A stretch of DNA of 64,000 nucleotides from Acanthochromis polyacanthus (lineage: Eukaryota > Chordata > Actinopteri > Pomacentridae). Each line of letters begins with the position of its first letter. Within the stretch, counting starts at the first letter, position 1. The DNA is taken from the NCBI RefSeq assembly GCF_021347895.1, contig NC_067127.1:16092984-16156983 (forward strand). The letters run 5' to 3'. Below are positions 45,895-57,016 of this stretch, piece by piece. A program made the position numbers and the translations under genes. Below the pieces are notes generated by a model. That model was not told where the DNA came from. It saw nothing but the letters and a program-made list of their open reading frames with translations, and ran no database searches.

Positions 45895-46989
45895 CAGAGT
45901 TTAGTCTATTTCAATTTCTCACCATGCTGAATGGATCTTATCTACTGCACTTATTGCAGCAGATTGTTCTTCTAGTGCCAATTTACTGTAAGAAATGTGT
46001 TCTGTGCATTGCATTGTGAGAGCGTATGACAACAGAATCCTCATTTCACGATATTGTATATTGATTATCAAAACTAAATGGATATAATTTACTGTGATAT
46101 GAGTAGTGATTTTGCAGTACTTGTTGTTGCTGGAATCAAACATTCTTGTAATCTCAGTGTGCTGAGTTTCTGAGGCATGACATTTAAGACCAATATGAAT
46201 ATTTCACCCAGGACATTTTGAGAAACATTTGATTGTTGACACGGAACAGTCAGCTTTCATCTGTGCCATCCCAATCATCAGAACCATCAGGAAAATGCTT
46301 TCCCCCACGAATATGAGTTGAGAAGATTCATTGAGAAAGTTTTGGCTCAGGCGTAGACTCCATGGGCAGCATGACGGAGGCTGGCAGAGCGCTCTGCTGG
46401 ACGCCGTCTGAGCCTGTCCCAGTGAGGAGTCCTGAGCCCTCTGGTGGTGGGAGGAGTTGGGTTGACAGGTGCCTGTGAAATGAACAAGCAGGGACTGCGT
46501 TTGAATAAAATGAGGCATAGTAGAAAGTGGAAATGCAGGCAGGAGGGAATAAATGGGAGAAGTAGAGGGCAGAATGACAGAGGAGGTGGAGCACAAGCTG
46601 AAGGTGTTAATATTCAGTTTGCAGTGCAGTTCATTCAAAAATACATCCTTCAGCAATTACAAACTTGTATAGAACACTACAAAGACTTTTGTATGTGACT
46701 GTATTAAACTAATATGATTAGTGACCCTGGAGCAGAGTTGCTCAGTGTGTTTCTACTTTCATCTGCCATTGGAGTTTATGCCACTTCTACAGCAGTGTGG
46801 TAGAAAGCTTTTGAACTTGGCACACTAGTTGCAGACAGTCACCTGATTCTTTTTACCAAATGTTATGTCTGCGTGTTGAACACACAACACCAACTGGATT
46901 GACATTGGATGTGCACTTTGCATGTACCTTATTGTTTAGCTAACTGATTTTCAAAAACATGCTACTACTGAATACCGTGGATCGAGCTG
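45895..46989. other. Intergenic DNA containing candidate terminal exon
   Basis: Apart from the candidate at 46328-46472, no gene or named repeat is recognised. Confidence 0.5.
46328..46472 (-). other. Candidate terminal coding exon of an unknown minus-strand gene
   Basis: The minus-strand acceptor CCCTGCTTGTTCATTTCACAG precedes an open frame that reads HLSTQLLPPPEGSGLLTGTG, then SDGVQQSALPASVMLPMEST, then PEPKLSQ and TGA (46330-46328). Composition is GC-richer and more protein-like (P, S, G, E, Q) than the flanks. It would need an upstream exon ending with two bases of a codon; none was identified. The protein is not recognised. Confidence 0.3.
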
Positions 46990-47600
46990 AAAGCAACATA
47001 AACTTTATCCTTTACTGTACGTCCCCCTTAAAAAAAACAAAAATGTTTCAAAGACCAGAAATTTTTTTACCAGTTCTCACCAAAATTGGCAATTTTCCAT
47101 GCCAAACTTGCCAAAAATGTTTCATGTGGATTTTTGGATGGAAGCTAACGGCAAAGCTGCAAAATGGTGAAAAAAATCTTTATAGCAGCAATGCTTTGAT
47201 CTGTCAAAACCAAACTGGCATTTGATCCCATTTTGAGAAAGTACAAAAAATAGCCACTAGGGGGTGTTGCAAAAAAAGTGCATTTTGACCAATAACTGTT
47301 GATATTTTAGCCTTTAACAAATATTTTTTGTGTCACAAGTCAAAACGTATCAACTTATCATGTCATCCTATCTGATGAGACATCAAACTTGGATTTTATC
47401 ATAAGGTTTAAGGCCACATTTTTTTTCCAAACTCCACCAAAGTTAGCAGGGATAGTCATCAGACCAAGCCTCAAATAAGCACATCATTCATCTGTTAGCC
47501 AGTGACGATGAGGCCGCCAAACAAGAAATAAGGTCATATTTTAACAATGGTTTCACTGACACTGTTTGGCGTATGGTGTAAGTTGCCATGACGACTGTCC
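46990..47600. repeat. Unclassified interspersed repeat (CACTAGGGGGTG type)
   Basis: It contains ACCAAAATTGGCAATTTTCC, GCCACTAGGGGGTGTTGC, CAAACTCCACCAAAGTTAGC and GAGGCCGCCAAACAAGAAAT. I associate these phrases with a dispersed, non-coding fish repeat family. Boundaries and class are uncertain. Confidence 0.5.
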
Positions 47601-50600
47601 CTGCTGAATTGCTTGGCCCCCTCATTGCTGCTTAAGACTATATTTCGATTTGTTCTCAGTCAGTTATGCTATACATAGTTCTCAAAGTCTGAGGATATAA
47701 TAGGAAATGTTTTTTTCAGCTTGTATTGTAGCGCTAAAAGAGCACCGGCATTGTTCAAGTGCTGTGCGACTCCAGTTTCCTATTTTAATACACAACCTTT
47801 GTGATAACAGACAGGACAAGGGGGTCTAATGCTTGAATGCAGCAGATGGACTATTAATTCTGTTTCCTACTTCACAATATGTATCATACTTGCTCTTATT
47901 CTTTTTTTGCTCATATTTATTTTAGGATTTCTTTTCGGTCAGTACTGATTTAAGCTGTTGCTTTCAACAACTCTGCCATCACTTAAACCGGACACATGAG
48001 TAGAATTGTCAATTAAGCAAGTAAACAGCAGCCAACATTAATGCCGCAATTTTCAGATGATTTCTTAGGTTAAATAAAAAGAAAAAATTAGTATCTGTAT
48101 TTGTCGTCCGTGATCCTCCTGTCACATACGGCAGTGATTAGGGATTCATTATAACGTGGCCTGTCAGTGCTCAGCCTGTGTACATACGTGCAGCGGATCA
48201 ATGGTGATTCTCCAGCATGCAGCCTGGCCTTGTCGTGTGGCGAGGGAGTGTGCAGGGAAGGAGCGGACAGATTAAAGCAGCTTTGTCTGTGCGTAAGTGG
48301 ATTATCAGCAGGTAGAGTGCTCCCTGTGTTTCTGCAGCAATTGTGTTAGTGCACTTCCTGCCTGGCCACAGAGAAGACCATCTGCCATTTAGCTCTGATG
48401 GATGGTCCCATGCAAACGTCAGTCTCCTCTACGCACAACACCTGCTGAATCCTGATCAGACGGTTGCTCATATTAGCAAAGCCCGTCATTTTGTCACGAT
48501 AGCATCCGCGCGTTGCTGCTGAGGTTCAAAGAGGAACAGCCATGAGCACACACTCCAAAGTGTAAAACAAGGTAAACAGATCTGGGTGCTTAATCAGTGT
48601 GGCATTGTTCCAACACATACTAAACCAGGGAGACATTTAAACAAGCCTCATTTGGGCAGCATTATGCCCATTGCTCATTATATTGTTGAACAGACTGTAA
48701 TATTTTGACTGGCATCAAATAGACATAGCTGTGCCAATTTCTAACAGGATTGTGTGTTTTGAAGCAGAAGCTCACCCAGTGACAAAGTACAGTATGTCTA
48801 CTTCTTGCACATGAGAGAGGAACTGAGTGTCACACCAGAAAAGAAAACCAGAGGGAGAAAAAGGAGAATGAATATGAGCTGCTACATATCGAGAGACACC
48901 TCACTGTAAAGTTAAAATATCACATTGTACGAAGGATATCAAAGACAGACTGTTAACCCGTGGATCAGACCAGTGCATCACTCACACATTGGACAGCAGA
49001 AAATTCAGAAGAGGAAAAGATAACAGCCTTTCATGTGACAAGTTGGGAGACATAAATGAAAAAGGAAAAAATATCCATACGTAATATTAGAGGAGAGAAA
49101 ATCTGTGTGCAAAAAAAGCTGAATCCTTTGATGACAAAAAGATACCTCAGGTTGTCAAGTGACCACCGACTATTGCTGGATGTGCAAAATAGAAACATTG
49201 AATTTGCAATGGAAATTTCACACTTTTAAACTTGTGTACTTTGGTAGATCTGAATTTTGAAATGTGACATTAGGTCCCACATGACAGCTTATTTACCATT
49301 TGAATATAAAAATAAATCTACTGTATACAGCTGGCATATTTTGCTTTTGAGGGGTTACTTGTAAATGGAAGAATCTACAAATACGAGCAGTAGCAGTGCA
49401 GATTTTGATGTGATATGTTAAAGCCATGTTGTCTGCCTGCTCGCAGACAGCATGGCAGGTCCTGACTCTCAGATACTGTATATGTGTGTGTTAATAGATA
49501 ACAGTGAAAGGTTTAAGGTAGCATCTGAATCAGTGTCACCAAGACACACTGGTCTGTCCTCTGTTATTGCCATTTCTACCATTATTACTTTGATTACCAT
49601 CACCTGGTTGACTTCATATATAATGCATTTCCAATTCATCTTTTTCTTTAAGGGTAGTGTTTTTCTTTATCTCAAAAATTCTCAAATCCCCTGCTCCATT
49701 AAGACATTTACGCACTCAACAGCAGCTACGGTGAGTCCGTGTCAGTCACAGGACAAAAACAGGTTTTGTTGCAGTGTCAGGACTATTGACCCTCTCAGTG
49801 TGACAGGCATGCTCTCAGCCTGGTCAGATCCCCTGATAGCCACCAAAAGGCACCAAGAAGAAAGACCCTGTCTTCTCCTGACAAACATCTCCCACCACTC
49901 ATCACTTTATCTCATCAAGCCTGACACGAAATAAATTAGAACACAGCAAACGCAGGGAAAACACAAGCCGTGTCCTCAGTGACATTGGCTGACAATCTTG
50001 TTTTGCCATGAATGCATCCATAATTTCATGCATGTGCATTTTAAGATTGATTACAGTTTGATGCACGGCTTGGATGCGGCAATGTAATGCCGGTGCCTTT
50101 CAAATGATCAAAAATGAAATTCCATCATGTTGATGTGGCACAAATGTAATTGCCACTGAAATGTTGATGTGCACAGATAGTCTTATTAAATGGAAATATA
50201 AATGCTGAGTAATGGATTATTAAAAAATATTGCAAATCCTACTGTCATGAGCAGTGCATTTTAGTATTTTTTGTAATTAAGTGTCAGATTTATAAAAATA
50301 TTTAGAGTTTAGGAGAATTAAAAGTGAAAACAAACATTATTAGCAATCACAGAGCCTAATGGCCCGTAATTTTAGCAGGTATATAATTGCAGTAAAAAAA
50401 AAAATCAATAAATAAAATGAAGAAACAGTAGTTCTTTATTCAGATTTGTGCTTTAGTGTATCTGTATGTCCTCCTGTATACATGTATGGCCCCTTTAATC
50501 ATCACGCAAACTATTTTGAACTGCTTTTGAGTGAAGTCAGCTGTACAAATGCATTCAAATTCATATATTAGCATATGATCAAAATATACATTACAAAATA

Positions 50601-51399
50601 CCATTACTTTAGGTACAGTATTCCTGCAGTTGCGTCCTGGTTTACTAAATGTGTTATGTACTAACATGACTAACAGGGTACCTGTCATTCAAAGCAGCGT
50701 TTATATTGACAGGTGGCAGTATGCTTGTACAGAGGTGGGGTGTTTAATGAGATGTGCATTTGCAAAATCAAGTGTGATATTGACTCATTTTTGCTGCTTA
50801 GGTCTGTTAGAGTGCCGGCAGGTACGTAGTGGTGGGCGTTTTTCCGCCCTCTGGTCTTAAGGGGTAGCAGTGAGCATCATTATAGCTTGGTGCTCCAGAA
50901 TAAGACAAAAACAACAACAACAACAACTTATACACAAGAAAAGACTTTAATGATGAGGGCTAACTGGCTGATGTAGCAAATGTACAGCACATTCCCTGAA
51001 GTCATCGATGGGGGAATCCGTGGGAGAGCAGCGCTGAATGTTTCTCAAGGCTATTATGTATACGTGTGGGATGTGCAGTACACTTATTGTTTATTTTTAA
51101 TTTAATTACTGCTTTACAGTTACTGATTTGCACTTTAAATGTCTGCCTGGACTGTGACGAGTATTATGATGGCTGCTACATAAGATCTCAATCCTGGATG
51201 CTTTTGTTTAGTTATCGTGTATTTTCATGTCTCTGTATGTTCTGTACTGCACAACTAAATGTCTCTTGAAAGACTTTAAAACTTTCTTAGTCTTTAAGTG
51301 TCATAGTGTTTGTAGTAAATGCAAAAATGGCAACTAAATTTAATTTGCAGCACAGATGAAAAATGAAATACTAAAAATGAAAAGACTAAGGAAAAAAAA
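47601..51399. other. Intergenic DNA, no gene assigned
   Basis: The longest frame, 49452-49934 plus strand, starts with ATG in good context and contains a hydrophobic segment. Its 160 codons are within what chance gives in 64 kb of six-frame AT-rich sequence. AC(A)n trinucleotides occur at 50909-50927. Confidence 0.5.
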
Positions 51400-51912
51400 T
51401 GACATAAAGTGCCTTAGTGGAGTGTTAGACCACTATCTGCCGCCAGAACAATTTCAATATATCTTGGCATTGGTTCTCCAACTCTATAAAACTCTACTGG
51501 AAGGTTGGAGCACCATTACTACAAAAGATATTTCCTCATTGGGTTGTTAGGATAATGGTGGTTAAAAGCACCGTCTAACTCAAATTTCCCATAGGTGTTT
51601 AATTGCAATTGATCTAGTGAGTACAAATGCTATTGCACATGATTCATAGCATCATTTTAGTTCTCATCAAAGCAATTGTGCCTAATGCATAGTGGGGGGG
51701 GGGGCATTGTCATTCAAGAAGGGACCACTCCCATCAGGATAGAGCTGTTGCATAGGAATAAAAGTGATTACTCAGAACAACTTCATATTGATTTGCAGCG
51801 ACCCTTCCTTAAGGGAACAAGTGGGCCCAAGCTATGCCTGCTAAATGTTCCTCACTGCATCACCTCTCACTGTAGGTTCTCATGGTTTACACCACATGTG
51901 CAACCCCCTACT
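51400..51912 (-). pseudogene. Degraded Tc1-like transposon, third family
   Basis: The plus strand is the antisense of another fish Tc1-like transposase: TGCCTTAGTGG, CATCTGCC-type primer region, CTCCCATAGGTGTT, TGATTCA..ATCATTTT..TTCTCATCAAA, GACCACTCCCATCAGGATAG, GATTTGCAGCGACCCTTCC and CACCACATGTGCAACCCC. Order and spacing are conserved but frames are heavily broken and both ends are missing. A G10 run interrupts it near 51693. Confidence 0.75.
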
Positions 51913-54889
51913 TCTTTGCTTTTCTGTTTTTCCCTTACATATCCTACTAATGCACAGTTATCACATTCATTGCATGTGTGCTATCAACCACAACATATGC
52001 ACCTATTTACTGATACTTTCCAACAAATCTAAATGCAGATGAAAGTTTAGGCAATGTTCCTATTAAAACACTGATTTGTTTGTGACTGAAGCTCCTGCTG
52101 TCCGTGCCCCAGCAATTTTAAATATTTTCATCATGCCATTTTTCTACAAACATCAGGATAAGCAGGTCCTGCTTAGCATTTTGTGATTGGATAGCAACCT
52201 AATCTGCAGAGCATGTCTGAAAGCTCCTGAGTTCCTCTGCTCATTTATTCAGATTTCCGTTTAATTTGTCACCCATCTGGAAGTGCCAGTTTTATTGCCT
52301 CCATTAAGTGAAATTCTTGATCACATTTGCACTAGGGGTTCCTGAAAAATGGCTAAACAACCTCTCCTTTTTTCTGCGTGGGTGCCCTTGCTACAATCAG
52401 ACATAACAGATTCAGGCATTTCCAGTTGATTAACATTAGCAGACAAAAAAATTTAATTAGGAATTGTCATCAGTGAAATAGATCATGTTGAGCGCAACAT
52501 TTATAGCAACAGCAATGCCTTTCCCTACACTCCTCTTCACCACATCTCTTCCACTTATACAGGTTTAGGGTTGATTGATTATTTGCTTTTGATATATAAC
52601 CAGTCAAATAAAGCTGCAGGCTGAACACTCAGCCAGACAGTAACCGTGCAAAGGGGCTGCTGTATCTGAGCCATAGAAGCACATTTATATTTCAGTTGTA
52701 AACAGATAAGACAAAGTAGAGAATCATACAATTAGGAAAAACAGCAAATATTCAATCCAGTAGTAAAGCAGATCTATAAGGGGTTGACTTCTAGCCTGTC
52801 GGCCCCTAGTTAGCTCAATCTGTCTCAAAGGAATACTACATCATGTTTTAATAGGTACACATGCCTAAAGTGATTTCAAGGTGCTGAACACATCCGTCAT
52901 GAGTGAGAACATCTGCTCACAAAATCAATTGGATTCAGAGACAAAGTTGCAAAGAAACTCCAGTCCAGGACAGAAGGTGAAAGGGCAGACCCCCCTGTGC
53001 TAACTGCAACTCTTTAACTTTCTCATTTTCCGCATTCAGTCTGTGAGAGGAATGCGTTTTCTACGGTCCAGACACTCACAGAAGTCTTTTATCCACGAGT
53101 ACAGAAATACCTAGATGATAATTTTAGCCTTCTTAGCAACAGCAAGTTCTTTCCATCATCCAGTACATGTTAAAGGGAGGAAGCTGTTTCGATGGGAGTG
53201 TGTAGCAATAAGCAGTACCATGAATCAAAGGAAATATGACAGGCAGTGCAACAGCTTATGGTGTATTATGGCATTCAGATGAGAGGGCAGTCAGCAACAT
53301 CAGCAAAAGCACACTTCTTTGTGTGCCCAAGATTATGTTGCTACTTGCCAAATTAGCGCTTATTTCCAATCATTCCCATCCCATCATCCAGAGCAAAGCA
53401 GTTGTTAACAAGACAACTTTGGACGCAGTAATAATTTCTAAATATGTACCTAGTGTGTAACTCCTATGTTCAGTCAGTCCTGGAGGGGCAGCCTCCTATC
53501 TCACCAGACTGATACAGATGTCAAGTCCAAGCCTGTTTGCAGCAAGTGTCACACCATGCCCGCCTCTCAATAATAACCTTAAATCTGCACTGTAGGCCTC
53601 CATTTACTGCTTCCTGCCTCAGGCACTTATATTCTCAAATACAAAGCAAAGCAACCACCGTGGTCATCTCGGTTTTCCACCACCTGCAGTGCCTTTTACT
53701 GCCCTTCCCATGAGCGCCAGGCCGCTGATGTAACTAGAATACACGCCCACTCGTTTAACTGCAGACAGGTGGAATGGTTTCTCCCTGCAGCACTGCTGTA
53801 GAGGAGGCGAAAAATATCGCTTCACTTTGGTGCTCCAGGATTCTCTGATTTCAAATCATCACAGAGAATCATTGCAACTTTTCAAGCCAGTATTTAATCT
53901 CTGAATGCTTGCTTAACCCTGAGAGTTTTTGCTGAATGGTAACAGTCACACCCAGCCGGCATCTGAAACCAAAAGGGTCTGGCTGTCTGTCAAATAAAGC
54001 CCCCCCTTCCCTCATCTGCCTTCCTCTCCCTCCCCTTCCATCCCTATTTGACCCACTGCTGCTTTCATCTTCCTCCTCTGAGTACAAAGTGAATGCTGTG
54101 CTGCTGCTGGGACCCAGCCAGTCAAGGAAGGAGTCTACCACTCCGACACTGACTACAAACTATAAAATCCCCCCACCCAGCCGTAGCTCTCTCTCTCTCA
54201 TTTGCTCTTCTTTCTTTCTCTGTCTCTCTTTCCCCAAGCTCATAAATGCCCAGGCTTCCATTTTAGAGAAAATACATTTTGCCGTAACTGCTGTGCTTTT
54301 CGTTTTCTTGGCTGCAGGATTACAGGTTATATCCAGGCCTTCAGATATACACTGGCAGACCAGTGTCCCACTGACCCTCCAAAGCCTGCAATTTAGCACA
54401 GTTATTTATGGAGCGAGGAGAACACCTCCTCCCCTCCTGCTTCTCTCTGCTTTCATGATGCTGGACAGCTGCAAAGGCCGTTCACACTTGTGCCTCAGCC
54501 CTTCCCTGCTTGGTGAGCATGGCACTTTCTCTGTGAATCACAATCCTATTACCCCTCTACGGCCTCATGGCGGGGTGATAAGAGCCGCCCTGCGCGGTGC
54601 AAGAGTGGTAGTGCTGAGTCTCCTTTAGCTGCGGTAGGTGACTTTACCATGGGAAGAATGCTGCACAGAACTTTCATTGGGAATTAGCTTTTGCAAAAAT
54701 GTCTGGGTGTTTCTTAAAGATGAATTTGAATGAAATAAAAACTGAATATGTCTGTCTGTAGTACAGGAGACACCAAAAATAGACATTAAGGTAGAAATAG
54801 GATAGCAGTTTGGAAAGAAATCTGAATATATTGAAAAAAGGAGAGTTTGGTTTAAACACACAGAGGAATCTAAATGTATGTAACCACTG
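51913..54889. other. Intergenic DNA with a CT-rich long open frame
   Basis: The longest open frame in the window (230 codons, ATG at 53936) lies here, in a plus-strand CT-rich segment that is poor in stop codons. It has no recognised domain. No other feature was seen. Confidence 0.5.
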
Positions 54890-56200
54890 ATAAAGATGAT
54901 TTATTAAATTTTAATGCAATATTTTTCAGTACAAGTGATATCAGCTTTTCAAATCAGCTTTTGCTTTAATGACAGTTGCACTTGAGCTGGCATTGACTTG
55001 ACTTGAACTATTTGTACAAAACCTGATAATTTATCTTATCAAAGATCTCGCAATGTTCCAGTCCTTTCAGTTTTCAAGTGTCCCCATATATGTTCAATGA
55101 CACTGAGGTCAAATAAAAGTAAAGGAAAGTATTCATTAATCTTCAAATAGCTTTTGCGAAGCTTGGAGGTCTGTTCAGGGTTTTATCCTGATGCATTATG
55201 AATCTATCTTCACAAAGATACAAACCAGAGGGAGTAGCATGTCTCTGAGGAATAGAGTACTACTTCTCCTTGGTCACGGTGTTGTTCCTTTGTCCAACTC
55301 CAGTGCAGGAAAAACACCCTTAGTGTAGATGGTCCTCCAGCCTGTTATGCTGGCACTTCTAAAGCTTTGATTAGACTTCATTGTAGACGCACACGTGGAC
55401 ATTTGTGGACACCACAGTTCTTGTTATTATTATATACTAGTCCACTGGAGTCAGAGGGGGAGTCTCTTTTGTACATGTGAGCAGGTTGTTCTATGTGTTC
55501 GGTGCATGCACACTACTGTGAGACTAGGAGAGGATGAAATTCACGTCACTCAGACCCTAATGGACACTGAAAGCATAACATTGGCCTCAGTAAACCCCAA
55601 GTGTTTGGCCTTTTGTCCCCTCCTGAGAAGTGGTCTGCCGTCATTCATCTTCTGAGTCCACCACTACACAGCATTCTTTTGACAGTACTTTTAAGTACTT
55701 GGAGTATAACTTGATTAATTGATATTCTGATGGTGTGACCACTTTTGGCCAGACTAATCTTGCTTTAAAAGCATTTCTGAGTCCACAAACTGCAATGTGA
55801 ATAACACTTTGACTTCTGACAGCTTTACTTAGCTCTGAAGCCATGTTTATGACTATCACAATGCTAGTTAGTGAGTAATGTAATGTTGGTGCACAATGGC
55901 TGCATGTTTATTTACTAGAACAAGCCCTTTATCAATCCACTTATCTCATCAAAATGATGTTTAAATGAAAAAGGACACAACTGAAGAAAACATAGGCGTT
56001 AACACCATTAGTTACCAACTTTGTTTGAATTTGATTGCTGACAGAGCACAATCTTAAGTACTGTTTGTTCATTTGAAATGTTTTAACTTCTTGTGTCTTT
56101 AAATGTTTCTTAATCCTCAGACTTTCTGTATATTACTATTTTTACATGAAAAAATGGCAGCTCTTCAGTGTGGCTCAGAGTTTTCGACCTACGTGTATTT
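54890..56200 (-). pseudogene. Degraded Tc1-like transposon, fourth family
   Basis: On the minus strand the N-terminus reads MASELSKAVRSQSVI (start near 55844), matching the KELS..VR.KIV..H opening of Tc1 transposases. Further in, FIMHQDKTLNRPPSFAKAI matches the F.QQDNDP..TSK...... block containing the second catalytic aspartate. The antisense of GTGTCC..ACATGTTCAATGACA and GCTTTTGCGAAGCTTGGAGG is also seen. The right end near 56160-56210 (CAGTGTGGCTCAGAGTTTTCGACC) resembles the family's terminal repeat. Multiple stops; inactive. Confidence 0.75.
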
Positions 56201-56834
56201 GATACGTCAGCCATTGTGGGTAAATCTCCTCTACATTTTCAATTTTAAGGAAAACTGCACATCTAATATAAATACTGTCTGTACTGTATTCCAATTTAAT
56301 TTGGTGTCTAAACTTTAATCTACTATCGAATGTAAAACTGCATCTCCTCCTGACTCGCTGAGTCATAGTCACAGTTGTAACAAGCTGGTTTAACTCATAA
56401 AGAAAAAGAAAATCCACATTCCGTCTTTACCATTCACTTATACTGCGTCTGTGTTGAGTAGATCTGAGTAGACTTCATACACCCTGCAACAAGGGCACAA
56501 ACAGAAAACGCACTCGCGCAGACACAGTCACCTCACATAGAATATGATATTTTTCCGCACTGTATTGTATTTCTATGCAAATAGCGACAATTTCTGTGCA
56601 CTGCTTTGAATATTACAGCCGACTATATCTCCTCATGTGCTTCTCGCTGCTGTGTGCTACTGGGGACATTGTTAGATATATTAAAAAGCAGACAGCCTAT
56701 CTCATCCTCCTCTCAGCAGCTAAAAGGAAATGAGTGTGGCTTCACTGAAACTAGCTGTCTTATTTCAGATGTCTATTTGCTATTTATATTTATATATCTC
56801 TTATCTTTCCCCCATTTTTCAAATGCACTGAACT

Positions 56835-57016
56835 GGGCGACCTGATAGCCAAGGGGTTAGAGTGTACGCCACATGGGCGCAAATGTCGCTAGCACTGATT
56901 CCCCTGTTCGATTTCCCGCCGTCCGGACCTTTACTGCATGACACTGCTCTGCTCTGTTTCCCCACATTTCCTGCCTCTCTGCAATGCATTGTCAATACCA
57001 AGAGATAAAAAATGAA
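56835..57016 (+). mobile_element. tRNA-derived SINE
   Basis: The head GGGCGACCTGATAGCCAAGG GGTTAGAGT is a degraded tRNA-like A-box region, and GTTCGATTTCCCGCC is the B box. The tail has TTTACTGCATGACA, CCCCACATTTCCTGCCTCTC and GTCAATACCAAGAGATAAAA, as in a common teleost SINE whose tail reads ...CAAATAAAGG. The tRNA fold is not intact, so it is not a functional tRNA. Target duplications were not clear. Confidence 0.75.

Noticed and set aside
49452..49934. 160-codon ATG frame with hydrophobic stretch
   Set aside because: The length is expected by chance in this much six-frame sequence; no family similarity or splice support.
53936..54628. Longest open frame in the window, 230 codons from an ATG, with a hydrophobic segment
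   Set aside because: The strand is CT-rich and so depleted of stop codons. The protein is low-complexity P/S/L, the ATG context is weak, and no domain or splice evidence supports it.
56835..56925. Possible tRNA gene with A and B boxes
   Set aside because: The cloverleaf is degenerate and the tail is that of a SINE, so it is called a SINE.
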